From Bacillota bacterium (lineage in GTDB: Bacteria > Bacillota > Clostridia > Acetivibrionales > DTU013): 64,000 bases of DNA. The stretch's first letter is position 1. Each line of letters begins with the position of its first letter. The position numbers and the translations under genes were made by a program. Shown in pieces: positions 9,105 to 16,998 of the stretch. The stretch is from the NCBI GenBank assembly GCA_023439545.1, contig JAEXNT010000015.1, forward strand, positions 10,002 through 74,001. Direction: 5' to 3'. The notes beneath the pieces are model-generated. The model was not told the DNA's origin. It did not search any database and saw nothing but the letters and a program-made list of their open reading frames with translations.

Positions 9105-9143
9105 AAAAAACGCCAAGCAGAGATGTTTATCCCTATTTGGCGT
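9105..9143 (-). terminator. Rho-independent terminator of the ECF-sigma operon
   Basis: On the minus strand ACGCCAA (9137-9143) pairs with TTGGCGT (9110-9116), followed by a run of six U (9105-9110). It lies 20 nt after the stop of the 9163-10068 gene. Confidence 0.75.
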
Positions 9144-9162
9144 CAAAACGGATTGTTTTTTG

Positions 9163-10068
9163 CTACTTCTTCACGGTATTTTCCTTAAGGTAGTGCTGTT
9201 CCATATGGCTGCCGAGACCCAGCGAATAAATTACCAGATCGACCAGTCCCGTCAGCCCTAATCCTATCAATATCCGATCCTGCGGGACAAGCAGCACTAT
9301 CAGGAGCTTAAGCAGAGTAATCGAAATAAGGCCCGTTATAAACTCCACATATATACTGTTTTTGGGGCTGAATGTCTTCAGTATATACCTTCCGGCAAAC
9401 ATGCTGGCCGGGATCATGGCCAGAACCAGGACTATGATATACAGCAGCGGAGCTATCAGCGTAACGAGCAGGATAAGAAGAAGGGCGCTCGCACCTAAAA
9501 ACGCCAGTACCCCCAGCAGCATCTTCCTGCCCAGGTTCTTTTCTATATTCTTTGCCATATTGTTATAGGACGATCTGGCAATGAGTAAAATCAACAGGCC
9601 CGCGATCAATACCACTATAGTGAATAGCAGCATTACGACAAGCTGCAGATATAATATGGCGCCTATATCGAGGTTCATCGATTCCCCGAGGATCCTGACC
9701 TGCTGTCCGAGCACCTGGGCCCCGGGAGCTTCCTTCAGCGAGCCCATGGTTATTACGTCGCCCATGACTTTGGCATTTACGCCGAGCTCCGTTTGTCCGA
9801 AAATAGTAACGACCTGGCCCGCCACCAGTCCATTCACCTTGACGTCTCCAAAAACCGATATTACATGTCCGCTGACCTGGCTATCCAGGGTAATATCCCC
9901 GAGTACTGCCACTACATTTCCATTGACAGGCTGGGTAACGCTTACGTCTTCAAGTATCCTGATCCTGTCACCGTTCCCCGATGCTACATATATTCCTTCG
10001 GCAGCCGCGGGAATAATGGTAATAATAAGTATGGCAGACACGATCAGCAGTGCCGTCAGTTTTTTCAT
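9163..10068 (-). CDS. Secreted/membrane protein with polymer-forming-like repeats
   Basis: Protein of 301 residues with a signal peptide (about 1-23, ending PAAAEG). It is followed by a repetitive beta-rich region (about 35-130) with recurring V-x-G-x-V and V-F-G-D motifs, similar in style to bactofilin or polymer-forming domains, then three or four long hydrophobic segments (about 135-290). It overlaps the anti-sigma gene by 4 nt, so it is translationally coupled and probably part of the same envelope response. Exact function is not known. Confidence 0.75.
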   Translation of the reverse strand: MKKLTALLIVSAILIITIIPAAAEGIYVASGNGDRIRILEDVSVTQPVNGNVVAVLGDITLDSQVSGHVISVFGDVKVNGLVAGQVVTIFGQTELGVNAKVMGDVITMGSLKEAPGAQVLGQQVRILGESMNLDIGAILYLQLVVMLLFTIVVLIAGLLILLIARSSYNNMAKNIEKNLGRKMLLGVLAFLGASALLLILLVTLIAPLLYIIVLVLAMIPASMFAGRYILKTFSPKNSIYVEFITGLISITLLKLLIVLLVPQDRILIGLGLTGLVDLVIYSLGLGSHMEQHYLKENTVKK

Positions 10069-10643
10069 TCAGTTTCCCTCCCGGCATGCGTACCGACATA
10101 GTGAAGCAATCTCTGTATCACAAAGATCATCAGCGTGAGAGCCATGAAAACCGGGTAGAACGACCTGACGATCGAAAATGCCACATCGACCACCGCAAGC
10201 AGCGCGTTGCCAAGCAGTTCGAACATATCCCGCACCACACCTGCAACCGCGGCCGTAGCGCTCGAGAATGAACTGAAATATTCCCCGATCTTCTGGAAAG
10301 CGCTGAATACGCTGACCTGCTTCAAATCTGCTACAAACACGAGCAGCAGCACTATCGAAAGCAGCGTCGCGCCGTTATAGAGCCAGACTATCCTCTTCTC
10401 GCTCTTCTCCCGGCGTTCCTTTTCTATCACATTAACCTTATCCATGACCAGGGCCTCAAAGTTTTCCGGAGGTTCGATCTCTTCTTTTGTTTCAAGGGTA
10501 TTGAAGATGGCTTCCATACAGTTGAATTCTTCTCTGCAGCTCGTGCAGGTATTCAAATGCTGTTTGAACTGCAGCTCTTCAGGTCCGTTCTGCTCGCCGT
10601 CGAAGTACTTCATTATATATTCTTTTGCCGCTTCACAGTTCAT
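10065..10643 (-). CDS. Membrane anti-sigma factor with zinc-finger motif
   Basis: Predicted anti-sigma factor of 192 residues. The N-terminus has the ZAS-type pattern Cys3 ... HLNTCTSCREEF (His-x3-Cys-x2-Cys, about residues 29-36), then a cytoplasmic helix region and two hydrophobic segments (about 108-128 and 160-185). It overlaps the ECF sigma gene by 4 nt upstream and the beta-repeat membrane protein by 4 nt downstream, so the three form one operon. By family knowledge it should hold the sigma factor at the membrane until a signal releases it. Confidence 0.85.
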   Translation of the reverse strand: MNCEAAKEYIMKYFDGEQNGPEELQFKQHLNTCTSCREEFNCMEAIFNTLETKEEIEPPENFEALVMDKVNVIEKERREKSEKRIVWLYNGATLLSIVLLLVFVADLKQVSVFSAFQKIGEYFSSFSSATAAVAGVVRDMFELLGNALLAVVDVAFSIVRSFYPVFMALTLMIFVIQRLLHYVGTHAGRETE

Positions 10644-11194
10644 AGTGCCTCCTCCTTTCTATCAGGCATAAGTGCCTCTCTTAACATCAATCTGGCCCGG
10701 TAAAGCCTGTTTTTTATTATCGTCATCGGTTCACCCAGTACCTTCGTCATTTCTTCATATGACAAACCGTTCTGGTGGAACAATATAATCGGTGTTCTAT
10801 ATTTTTCAGGCAATGACTGTATTGCCTTTCGTATCTTTTCCGAGCGCTCCTTTTGAATGTAGCTTGCCTCCGGTGTATCTATACCGTCCGAAAAGTCTTC
10901 TATCTCTTCGATAGGCGTCGAATCGACCTTTTTCTTACGGTGTATATCGAGACAGAGGTTCGTTGCAATCCGTACGGCCCAGGTAGAGAATTTGTATTCC
11001 GGATTGTATCTGTCCAGAGCCTTGTATATCCTGATGAAAACTTCCTGGGAGATATCGCTGACCTCCTCTTTGTCATTTATCATATTATATACAACGCTGA
11101 ATATCAATTTTTTATATCGTGTCACAAGCTCTTCAAAATACTGCTGCTGCCCTGCCAGACACTTCTGTATAAGTTCATTGTCGGTCAGCTCCAA
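10640..11194 (-). CDS. ECF-type RNA polymerase sigma factor
   Basis: Sigma-70 family extracytoplasmic-function sigma factor, 184 residues. Region 2 is seen as YKFSTWAVRIATNLCLD and region 4 as GLSYEEMTKVLGEP followed by IKNRLYRARLMLRE. The start is TTG at 11194 with GGTGG upstream. First gene of a sigma, anti-sigma, membrane-protein operon. Such operons usually autoregulate; the promoter could not be recognised with certainty. Confidence 0.93.
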   Translation of the reverse strand: MELTDNELIQKCLAGQQQYFEELVTRYKKLIFSVVYNMINDKEEVSDISQEVFIRIYKALDRYNPEYKFSTWAVRIATNLCLDIHRKKKVDSTPIEEIEDFSDGIDTPEASYIQKERSEKIRKAIQSLPEKYRTPIILFHQNGLSYEEMTKVLGEPMTIIKNRLYRARLMLREALMPDRKEEAL

Positions 11195-11280
11195 CCGGTT
11201 CTCACCACCTTGCCTATATAGATTATACGATAAAGTGAGCCCGGTGTCTTATTTAATTTCAAATTTTTTGTAGTATAATG

Positions 11281-11325
11281 TAAAGGGACACACCTTCAAT
11301 GTGCCGAGCAAGGAATGTCCCTTTT
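11281..11325 (+). repeat. GGGACA inverted-repeat element, copy A
   Basis: About 45-nt element with terminal inverted repeat TAAAGGGACA ... TGTCCCTTTT. It shares its ends and the inner ACACCTTCAAT and AAGGAATG blocks with copy B, exactly 70 nt downstream, and shares its ends with copy C at 36691-36734. It lies in the divergent spacer between the ECF sigma and DUF192 genes. Confidence 0.8.
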
Positions 11326-11350
11326 CGTCGCTAAAGCTGGTCCGATAATG

Positions 11351-11395
11351 TAAGGGGACACACCTTCAATTACAGTTATAAGGAATGTCCCTTTT
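11351..11395 (+). repeat. GGGACA inverted-repeat element, copy B
   Basis: Second copy, TAAGGGGACA ... TGTCCCTTTT, in direct orientation to copy A. The flanking GCTAAAGCTGGTCC also follows both copies, so a unit of about 70 nt has been duplicated in tandem. A third, partial start of the unit (AATGTAAAGG at 11401) follows. Confidence 0.8.
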
Positions 11396-11456
11396 CGTCT
11401 AATGTAAAGGAAGCTAAAGCTGGTCCAACACACTGAAGCAAATCGGAGGTACCGCA

Positions 11457-11798
11457 ATGGTCATAATGAATATTACCCGAAATACGGTACTCGCAAACAA
11501 TTGCGCCCATGCCCGGACTTTTTTCGCAAGGTTCAAGGGCCTTCAATTCAAAAAGGAGCTGCCGGCGGATCACGGGCTGCTTATCACACCGTGTAACTCG
11601 ATTCATATGTTTTTTATGCGGTTTGCCATCGATGCAGTTTTTATCGATGCAAACGGCGCCGTTGTCTATATCGAAGAGGGCATCAAGCCCTGGAGAGTTT
11701 CCAGAATAGTAAGAAATGCCGAAAGTGTGCTCGAATTGCCTGCCGGAACCGTGTCATCCACCGGGACTGTGAAAGGAGATCAGCTTAACCTATCTTAA
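11457..11798 (+). CDS. DUF192 family protein
   Basis: Small protein of 113 residues matching the DUF192 family by the motifs ARFKGLQF, HGLLITPCNSIHMFFM, VFIDANGAVVYIEE and VLELPAGTV. The family's function is not established. The ATG at 11457 has GGAGG 7 nt upstream. It stands alone on the plus strand between two minus-strand operons and has no signal peptide, whereas many relatives are exported. Confidence 0.85.
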   Translation: MVIMNITRNTVLANNCAHARTFFARFKGLQFKKELPADHGLLITPCNSIHMFFMRFAIDAVFIDANGAVVYIEEGIKPWRVSRIVRNAESVLELPAGTVSSTGTVKGDQLNLS

Positions 11799-11839
11799 TA
11801 GGACGTACGCGTCTGTTGCTGTTCCTGGCGCCGTTTGCG

Positions 11840-12289
11840 TTACTGCAGCCGCTTCCACATAATAATGGCGTCCTCGCGGTTGTCGGCATAATATGCCTTC
11901 CTGGTACCACCGTCTTCAAAGCCATACTTCCTGTATAATGACTGCGCATTGTAATTACTTTTTCTGACCTCCAGCGTCAGCGCTGTTATGCCCCGCTCCT
12001 CTGCTTCCCCGAGCAGAGCCTCCATGAGCATGCTGCCCACTCCGCTTTTCCTGAATTCCGGGTGAACCGCGATATTGGTTATGTGGCCCTCGTCCAATAC
12101 ATGCCACATGCCTGCATAGCCCACGGTCCGTCCGCCTGTTACGGCGCAGAAATAACAGGCGGATTCGTTTCTCAGTATCTCATCCGTAATGGACTTTTTT
12201 GTCCAGGGAATTTTGAAGCTGAGGTTCTCAATTATAACGATATCGTCTATATTATCCTGACATGCTTTTACAATCTTCAAATCATTCAT
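11840..12289 (-). CDS. rimI: Ribosomal protein S18-alanine N-acetyltransferase
   Basis: GNAT acetyltransferase of 149 residues. The acetyl-CoA loop reads RKSGVGSML, preceded by the strand HITNIAVHPEF, and the C-terminal part has NYNAQSLYRKYGF, typical of RimI. It overlaps tsaB by 4 nt and belongs to the conserved tsaE-tsaB-rimI set. That context supports RimI over a general acetyltransferase; the substrate is inferred. Confidence 0.9.
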   Translation of the reverse strand: MNDLKIVKACQDNIDDIVIIENLSFKIPWTKKSITDEILRNESACYFCAVTGGRTVGYAGMWHVLDEGHITNIAVHPEFRKSGVGSMLMEALLGEAEERGITALTLEVRKSNYNAQSLYRKYGFEDGGTRKAYYADNREDAIIMWKRLQ

Positions 12290-13116
12290 TTTTCGGGCGG
12301 GCAGCCCCCGCTGTTTAGAGTATTGTGCGTATCGCCGGGGTTTTCCTCGGCGGCACTGTTTTCCTTGGCGCCGCTGTAATCCTCGGCGGCGTTGTTCGCC
12401 TCGCCGGCAGCCGCCTTTCTGTCATATTCCCTTTCCGCCTGCGACGGCCTCAGGTAAAAAGGCGTCAGCTCCATACAGTCCGAGGTATCTTTCATCAAAG
12501 CCTTTGTCAATGCTATCTGTGCGGCGGACGCCGCTATTTGCTGCAGTGCGAAATCCGGCATGAACATACAGCGCTCACCGAGCTCGATCCTAAGAAAATC
12601 CCTGTGAAGTATTACGCCGTCTCCTGTGAACAATATCCTGGAAGCTCCGGCCTTTTCCTCGATCTGTCTGACCAGCTCCGAAACATGTATGCCCATGTAG
12701 CCTGAAAGGTTCTCAAGAGCGCCGCTGCGAGATCTGTACAGCGCAGTGTATACCTGGTTGTTCCTAGCGTCGAGCATCGGACAGACAAGGTTGTCCTCCG
12801 AAACGGCGGCTGCGTTTGCCAGAGCGTCGAGCGACGTTATTCCCGCGGTGGGCTTTTCGAGCGCATATGCCAACGCCTTGACAGTCGTGACGCCGATCCT
12901 TACACCGGTAAACGATCCAGGCCCGGTAACGGCTGCATATATATCAATATCTGAAGGCGCAAGCCTGAGGCTTTCCAGAATACCGGAAAGCATGGGCACG
13001 AGCTTCTGGGAATGCGTTTTCATATCCTTCAGCAGGTACTCTGCCAACAATCCCGTTTCATCCACAACCGCGACTCCAGCTGTAGCGGTGGACGTATCAA
13101 TCGCCAATGCTCTCAT
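12286..13116 (-). CDS. tsaB: tRNA threonylcarbamoyladenosine biosynthesis protein TsaB
   Basis: Partner of TsaD and TsaE in forming t6A37 on tRNAs that read ANN codons. The N-terminus AIDTSTATAGVAV and the central TGPGSFTGVRIG are TsaB signatures. Length is 276 residues, longer than the usual 220-240, because of a low-complexity Ala/Glu/Asn/Gly tail from about residue 235 that ends CPPEK. It overlaps tsaE by 20 nt and rimI by 4 nt. The tail DNA contains repeated GGCGGC-type blocks (12340-12420). Confidence 0.93.
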   Translation of the reverse strand: MRALAIDTSTATAGVAVVDETGLLAEYLLKDMKTHSQKLVPMLSGILESLRLAPSDIDIYAAVTGPGSFTGVRIGVTTVKALAYALEKPTAGITSLDALANAAAVSEDNLVCPMLDARNNQVYTALYRSRSGALENLSGYMGIHVSELVRQIEEKAGASRILFTGDGVILHRDFLRIELGERCMFMPDFALQQIAASAAQIALTKALMKDTSDCMELTPFYLRPSQAEREYDRKAAAGEANNAAEDYSGAKENSAAEENPGDTHNTLNSGGCPPEK

Positions 13117-13576
13117 CTGCCAGCCTCCCTTCGTATCCGGAAGTCTTTTCTCCGCGGAACCACATTGTTATCAGCCTGCTGTCCGTCTTTGAAGCGCTGT
13201 CCTTCTCTATCCTGACATCTATGCGGTCTCCGGGCAAAATTTCTTCAATCAGTTCAGCCCATTCGATGACCGCTACGCCATCTCCTCCGATATAATCGTC
13301 GAAGCCCGTTTCGATCATCTCACCTGCGTCGCCGATCCTGTAAACGTCGAAGTGATAAAGAGGAATTCTCCCCTCATATTCGTTTATAATGGTAAAGGTT
13401 GGGCTGGTGACATACTCGCTTATCCCGAGCGATTTGGCGATACCGCCGGTAAAGGCAGTTTTACCCGTCCCCAGATCGCCCGAGAGGCAAACGGTATCGC
13501 CCCTTTGTAAAATACTCCCCAGCTTCATTCCAAGCTCTGCCGTCTTATCGGCAGAATCCGTATGGAATCTCATCAT
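13097..13576 (-). CDS. tsaE: TsaE, ATPase of t6A tRNA modification
   Basis: P-loop ATPase that cycles the TsaB-TsaD complex. The 159-residue product has Walker A GDLGTGKTAF (about 35-44), SPTFTIINEY and the Asp/His pair of YHFDVYRIGD, followed by VIEWAELIEE. First gene of tsaE-tsaB-rimI, with overlapping reading frames; its start also overlaps the end of the amidohydrolase gene by 4 nt. Confidence 0.95.
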   Translation of the reverse strand: MMRFHTDSADKTAELGMKLGSILQRGDTVCLSGDLGTGKTAFTGGIAKSLGISEYVTSPTFTIINEYEGRIPLYHFDVYRIGDAGEMIETGFDDYIGGDGVAVIEWAELIEEILPGDRIDVRIEKDSASKTDSRLITMWFRGEKTSGYEGRLADESIGD

Positions 13577-14751
13577 ACCCTGTAGACCACCTGACCATTG
13601 ATAATAGTGTATAACACCCTGGACCTAAGCTCCAGTGGGTGACCGTCCATGATGACCATGTCGGCGTCCTTCCCGGTTTCAAGACTTCCGACGCGATCCG
13701 CAATACCGGTAATCTCGGCCGCGTTTATAGTGATCGCTTTGAGCGCCTCTTCCTCGCCCATGCCCTCCTTGACAGCGACCGCCGCACAGAGCGGGAGGTA
13801 CTGTACCGGTGTGCAGGGGTGGTCGGTCATTATGGCCGTTTTGATCCCTGCCTTCGATATAATCCCGGGCGCCTTGATACTCTGATTTTTAAGCTCGATC
13901 TTCGATCTGTCCGTCAGGAAAGGTCCCGTGATTACATTTACTTTTTCCTCCCGAAGTATATCCGTTATAAGATGTCCCTCGGTGCAGTGTTCTATTGTAA
14001 TCCGGACACCGAACTCCTTTGCTATGCGGATAGCTGTCAGTATATCATCGGCCCTGTGCGCATGCGCCTTCAGTGGAATTTCCCCCTTCAGCACCTTCAA
14101 TAGTGCCTCGAGCTTCATATCAAAATCCGGTTTATCATAATTCTCGCTGTCACGTTCGTAGTCGTCGAGCATCTGTTGATATTCCCTCGCCTTCATCAGG
14201 CTTTCTCTAAGTATCGCAGCCGTTGCCATCCTCGTCATGGGAGACTGCCTTTTCTCGTGGTAAATAGACTTGGGGTTTTCGCCAAAGGCAACTTTCATCG
14301 CTACAGGCTCCCTGATAAGCATATCTTCGACTCTGCGGCCAAATGTCTTGAGCGCTGCAAACTGCCCGCCTATGACATTTGCACTGCCAGGGCCCGTCAC
14401 AACGGTAGTGACTCCGCCTTCCAGCGCTTCCTGAAAAGCCCTGTCGGCATGGTAAACGGCGTCTATGGCTCTCAGGTGGGGAGTGACAGGATCCGTCATT
14501 TCATTTCCGTCATCGCCCTCAAAGCCTACAGAGTCCTCGCACATACCGACATGGCAGTGTGCGTCTACAAAACCGGGCACTACATAATGCCCTTTTACAT
14601 CTATTACCTCGTTGCACTCTGCCTCGAGTTTTTTCAATTCCGCGGCGTCATCGCCCAGCTCTGTTATTTTCCCCTTGTCCGCCGCTACATATCCGTTCTG
14701 AAATTCCCTGCCTGCCATAGTCAGCAGTCTTGCATTCTTAACAAGTAACAT
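13573..14751 (-). CDS. Amidohydrolase family protein
   Basis: Metal-dependent hydrolase of the imidazolonepropionase/adenine deaminase-like superfamily, 392 residues from the ATG at 14751, which has GGGAGG 6 nt upstream. Metal-binding motifs are FVDAHCHVG, KAHAHRADD, IEHCTEGH and MTDHPC. The C-terminal GSLETGKDADMVIMDGHPL is typical of the family. No export signal is seen. It overlaps tsaE by 4 nt. The substrate cannot be told from sequence. Confidence 0.88.
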   Translation of the reverse strand: MLLVKNARLLTMAGREFQNGYVAADKGKITELGDDAAELKKLEAECNEVIDVKGHYVVPGFVDAHCHVGMCEDSVGFEGDDGNEMTDPVTPHLRAIDAVYHADRAFQEALEGGVTTVVTGPGSANVIGGQFAALKTFGRRVEDMLIREPVAMKVAFGENPKSIYHEKRQSPMTRMATAAILRESLMKAREYQQMLDDYERDSENYDKPDFDMKLEALLKVLKGEIPLKAHAHRADDILTAIRIAKEFGVRITIEHCTEGHLITDILREEKVNVITGPFLTDRSKIELKNQSIKAPGIISKAGIKTAIMTDHPCTPVQYLPLCAAVAVKEGMGEEEALKAITINAAEITGIADRVGSLETGKDADMVIMDGHPLELRSRVLYTIINGQVVYRV

Positions 14752-14868
14752 GGCAACCTCCCAAAAAAATGGACCATATAGGTCAAGCCCCGCACAAACA
14801 CACAAGGAACGGTGATATACCGTTCCCTGTAAATGTAATAATTCCTATTTCGCTGTAAACTGCTATTA

Positions 14869-15261
14869 TTACCTCTTTGAGAACTGAGGCGCCCTTCTTG
14901 CCTTTTTGAGACCGTATTTCTTTCTTTCTTTCATTCTCGGGTCCCTGGTCAGGAAGCCTGCTTTCTTCAAAACCGTTCTGAATTCTTCGTCAGCCTTGAG
15001 AAGCGCTCTTGCAATACCGTGTCTGATTGCGCCTGCCTGGCCTGTGAAGCCGCCGCCTACTACCTTGCATATTACATCGAATTTGGATGTGGTCTCGGTC
15101 AGCGTTAACGGCTGCTTTACGATAACCTTCAGTGTTTCGAGTCCGAAATATTCATCGATATTTCTGTCATTTATCATTATCTTACCGTCGCCGGGAACAA
15201 GCCTGACCCTGGCAACTGATTTTTTCCTTCTGCCTGTACCGTAATACTGTATCTTAGCCAT
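14869..15261 (-). CDS. rpsI: 30S ribosomal protein S9
   Basis: 130 residues, normal length. The C-terminal tail KKARRAPQFSKR, whose basic end reaches the P-site tRNA, and YYGTGRRKKSVARV at the start identify S9. It follows rplM by 17 nt in the usual rplM-rpsI order. Confidence 0.98.
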   Translation of the reverse strand: MAKIQYYGTGRRKKSVARVRLVPGDGKIMINDRNIDEYFGLETLKVIVKQPLTLTETTSKFDVICKVVGGGFTGQAGAIRHGIARALLKADEEFRTVLKKAGFLTRDPRMKERKKYGLKKARRAPQFSKR

Positions 15262-15278
15262 TTTTTACTCCCTCCTCA

Positions 15279-15713
15279 TTAAAGATTGATTTCCAGAACT
15301 TCTGGTTTCTGTGCCTGATGCTCGTGTTCAGCGCCCTTGTAAACCTTGAGTTTCGTGAACATCTGACGTCCCAGGCTGTTCTTGGGGAGCATTCTCTTAA
15401 CGGCAAGTTCGATAACTTTCTCAGGCGACTTTTCCAACAGGTGCCTGTAGGTTATCTCCTTCAATCCTCCCGGCCAACCGGAATGATGCCTGTACATCTT
15501 GTTATCCAGCTTGTTTCCGGTGAGAACTACTTTTGATGCGTTGATGACAATTACATGATCTCCTGTATCTACATGTGGTGTAAACGTAGGTTTGTTCTTG
15601 CCCCTAAGTACGCTGGCAACTTCGCTTGCAAGTCTTCCCAGCGGCTTACCGTCGGCGTCGACTACGTACCATTTCCTCTGAATTTCTTCGGCTTTTGCCA
15701 TAAAGGTCTTCAT
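15279..15713 (-). CDS. rplM: 50S ribosomal protein L13
   Basis: 144 residues with the L13 motifs KWYVVDADGKPLGRLAS, DHVIVINA and RMLPKNSLGRQM. GGAGG lies upstream of the ATG. It is preceded by a promoter (15824-15853) and a leader of about 100 nt containing two hairpins, consistent with autoregulation by L13, so rplM-rpsI has its own transcription start separate from truA. Confidence 0.98.
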   Translation of the reverse strand: MKTFMAKAEEIQRKWYVVDADGKPLGRLASEVASVLRGKNKPTFTPHVDTGDHVIVINASKVVLTGNKLDNKMYRHHSGWPGGLKEITYRHLLEKSPEKVIELAVKRMLPKNSLGRQMFTKLKVYKGAEHEHQAQKPEVLEINL

Positions 15714-15817
15714 GTATTACCTTTCCTCCTCAACAATTACCTTATTGTCCTGTTGCAAGGACTTATATATATAACCGGCCATAAACACAGCGCAAACTCT
15801 GCCGGTCTTTTTGGCAC
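15714..15817 (-). promoter_or_regulatory. rplM 5' leader, candidate L13-type autoregulatory RNA
   Basis: The predicted leader holds a stem ACCGGC/GCCGGT (15800-15806 with 15774-15779 region) enclosing an internal loop, then the hairpin GTCCTTGCAACAGGAC, then the ribosome site. An L13-binding leader is known upstream of rplM in Firmicutes; assignment to that family is inferred from position and shape, not from a covariance match. Confidence 0.45.
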
Positions 15818-15823
15818 TTTAAT

Positions 15824-15853
15824 ATAATAATACAGGTCGCACTGTACTGTCAA
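15824..15853 (-). promoter_or_regulatory. Sigma-A promoter of rplM-rpsI
   Basis: Minus strand TTGACA (15848-15853) and TATTAT (15824-15829), 18 nt apart, about 110 nt before the rplM start. Confidence 0.65.
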
Positions 15854-15924
15854 GTACAAAATACGAAATTTTTAATTTATCTCTCATTATCTCTTATTTA
15901 TAGGCTTAATATACCCATATCTCT

Positions 15925-16851
15925 TTAATAATCGTCCGCCATTTCATTTTTTTGCAATCCGGCTTTAGCATCGTAGTACACCTCAACAAGGTAAAGACCA
16001 TGAGGCGGCGCAGTTCTGCCCGCTTTTCTCCTGTCCAGGCTCTCAATGATCCCCGGGATGTCATCGGGGCTCAATTTTCCGAAGCCTACCTCAATCAGCG
16101 TTCCTGCAATTATCCTTACCATATTGTAAAGGAAACCGTCTCCTGTTACAGTGAATTCGATAAGCCGGCCGGAGCTGAGGGCGGTTCGGGTATCGGGCTT
16201 GCCGTTGTCTTCATAGCAGTCTGCCGCAACATACTTAAGCGATTCCTGTGCCGATCGATCAGCAAGGGTATCCTGATCGAATGATTGGCCGAATGATTGG
16301 CCGAATGTTTGCCCGGCTGCCCGGATTTCAGCCTTTGTTATAGTCCTGACTGTTGTTTTGACGCTGCCTCCCGCCGCGCTGAACGCGAAAAAATCATGCG
16401 TTCCTGTCAGGTGCTGCGCAGCCCTGTTCATGGCATCGATATCAAGAGGATAATATACATGATAAGCCCTGTTTCTTAAAAGTGCCGAAGGGAACACCGA
16501 ATTGTAGATCAGGTAACGGTAGGTTTTACCCAAGGCGTCAAAGCGTGAGTGAAAACCGGCAGGAGCTTCCTCGGACCGTCTGATCACAATATCGTCCGGG
16601 AGCAGTGTATTCAGAGCGTATGAAAATTTATCGGCAGGGATAGCCGATTCCGTGAAGAAATTACACACATAACCGAGGGCATGTACGCCCGTGTCGGTCC
16701 TGCTTGAACCGGTAAGACTGCAGGCTTCGCCGGTCAGTCTGCTGACAGCTGCAGTCACGGCGTCCTGCACGGTCGACGCATTGGTCTGGCTCTGCCAGCC
16801 ATGGTACGCCGTGCCGTCGTATTCTAATGTCAGTCTGATGTTTCTCATCAT
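15925..16851 (-). CDS. truA: tRNA pseudouridine synthase A
   Basis: Forms pseudouridine at positions 38-40 of tRNA. The catalytic Asp is in GSSRTDTGVHA and the N-terminus is RLTLEYDGTAYHGW. The 308-residue protein is longer than the usual 245-260: an insert of about 45 residues near positions 175-220 contains the repeated tetrapeptide-like GQTF-GQSF-GQSF, encoded by three 12-nt repeats at 16278-16313. A TruA insertion of this kind is unusual, but the core motifs are intact. Confidence 0.95.
   Translation of the reverse strand: MMRNIRLTLEYDGTAYHGWQSQTNASTVQDAVTAAVSRLTGEACSLTGSSRTDTGVHALGYVCNFFTESAIPADKFSYALNTLLPDDIVIRRSEEAPAGFHSRFDALGKTYRYLIYNSVFPSALLRNRAYHVYYPLDIDAMNRAAQHLTGTHDFFAFSAAGGSVKTTVRTITKAEIRAAGQTFGQSFGQSFDQDTLADRSAQESLKYVAADCYEDNGKPDTRTALSSGRLIEFTVTGDGFLYNMVRIIAGTLIEVGFGKLSPDDIPGIIESLDRRKAGRTAPPHGLYLVEVYYDAKAGLQKNEMADDY
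16278..16313. repeat. Three 12-nt tandem repeats inside truA
   Basis: CGAATGATTGGC occurs twice in tandem (16278-16289, 16290-16301), followed by a third degenerate copy CGAATGTTTGCC (16302-16313). The repeat length is a multiple of three, so the truA frame is kept. Confidence 0.85.
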
Positions 16852-16899
16852 TATCCTATATCTGCTACATGCACTTGCGATCTCATGGACACGGAGTCT

Positions 16900-16965
16900 G
16901 TTTCCGCGCAGGAGGTCATTCGAGATTTCACGATGAAATCGCGAATGACCCCCTGAAGAGGAAAC
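16900..16965. repeat. 66-bp imperfect palindrome downstream of hexokinase
   Basis: Left part GTTTCCGCGCAGGAGGTCAT and the right-hand complement match closely through GGTCATTCG-AGATTTCA, giving a stem of about 30 bp with a tiny loop at 16931-16933. It lies between the hexokinase stop and the truA start, with no U-run. It could be a transcript-end hairpin or a remnant of a small inverted-repeat element. Confidence 0.6.
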
Positions 16966-16998
16966 TCTTTATTTAGTCCTTACTTTATAAATTATTCC

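Noticed and set aside
11275..11414. The 70-nt direct repeats as an insertion sequence
   Set aside because: No transposase frame is present and the ends do not match a known IS layout; treated as a small repeat element.
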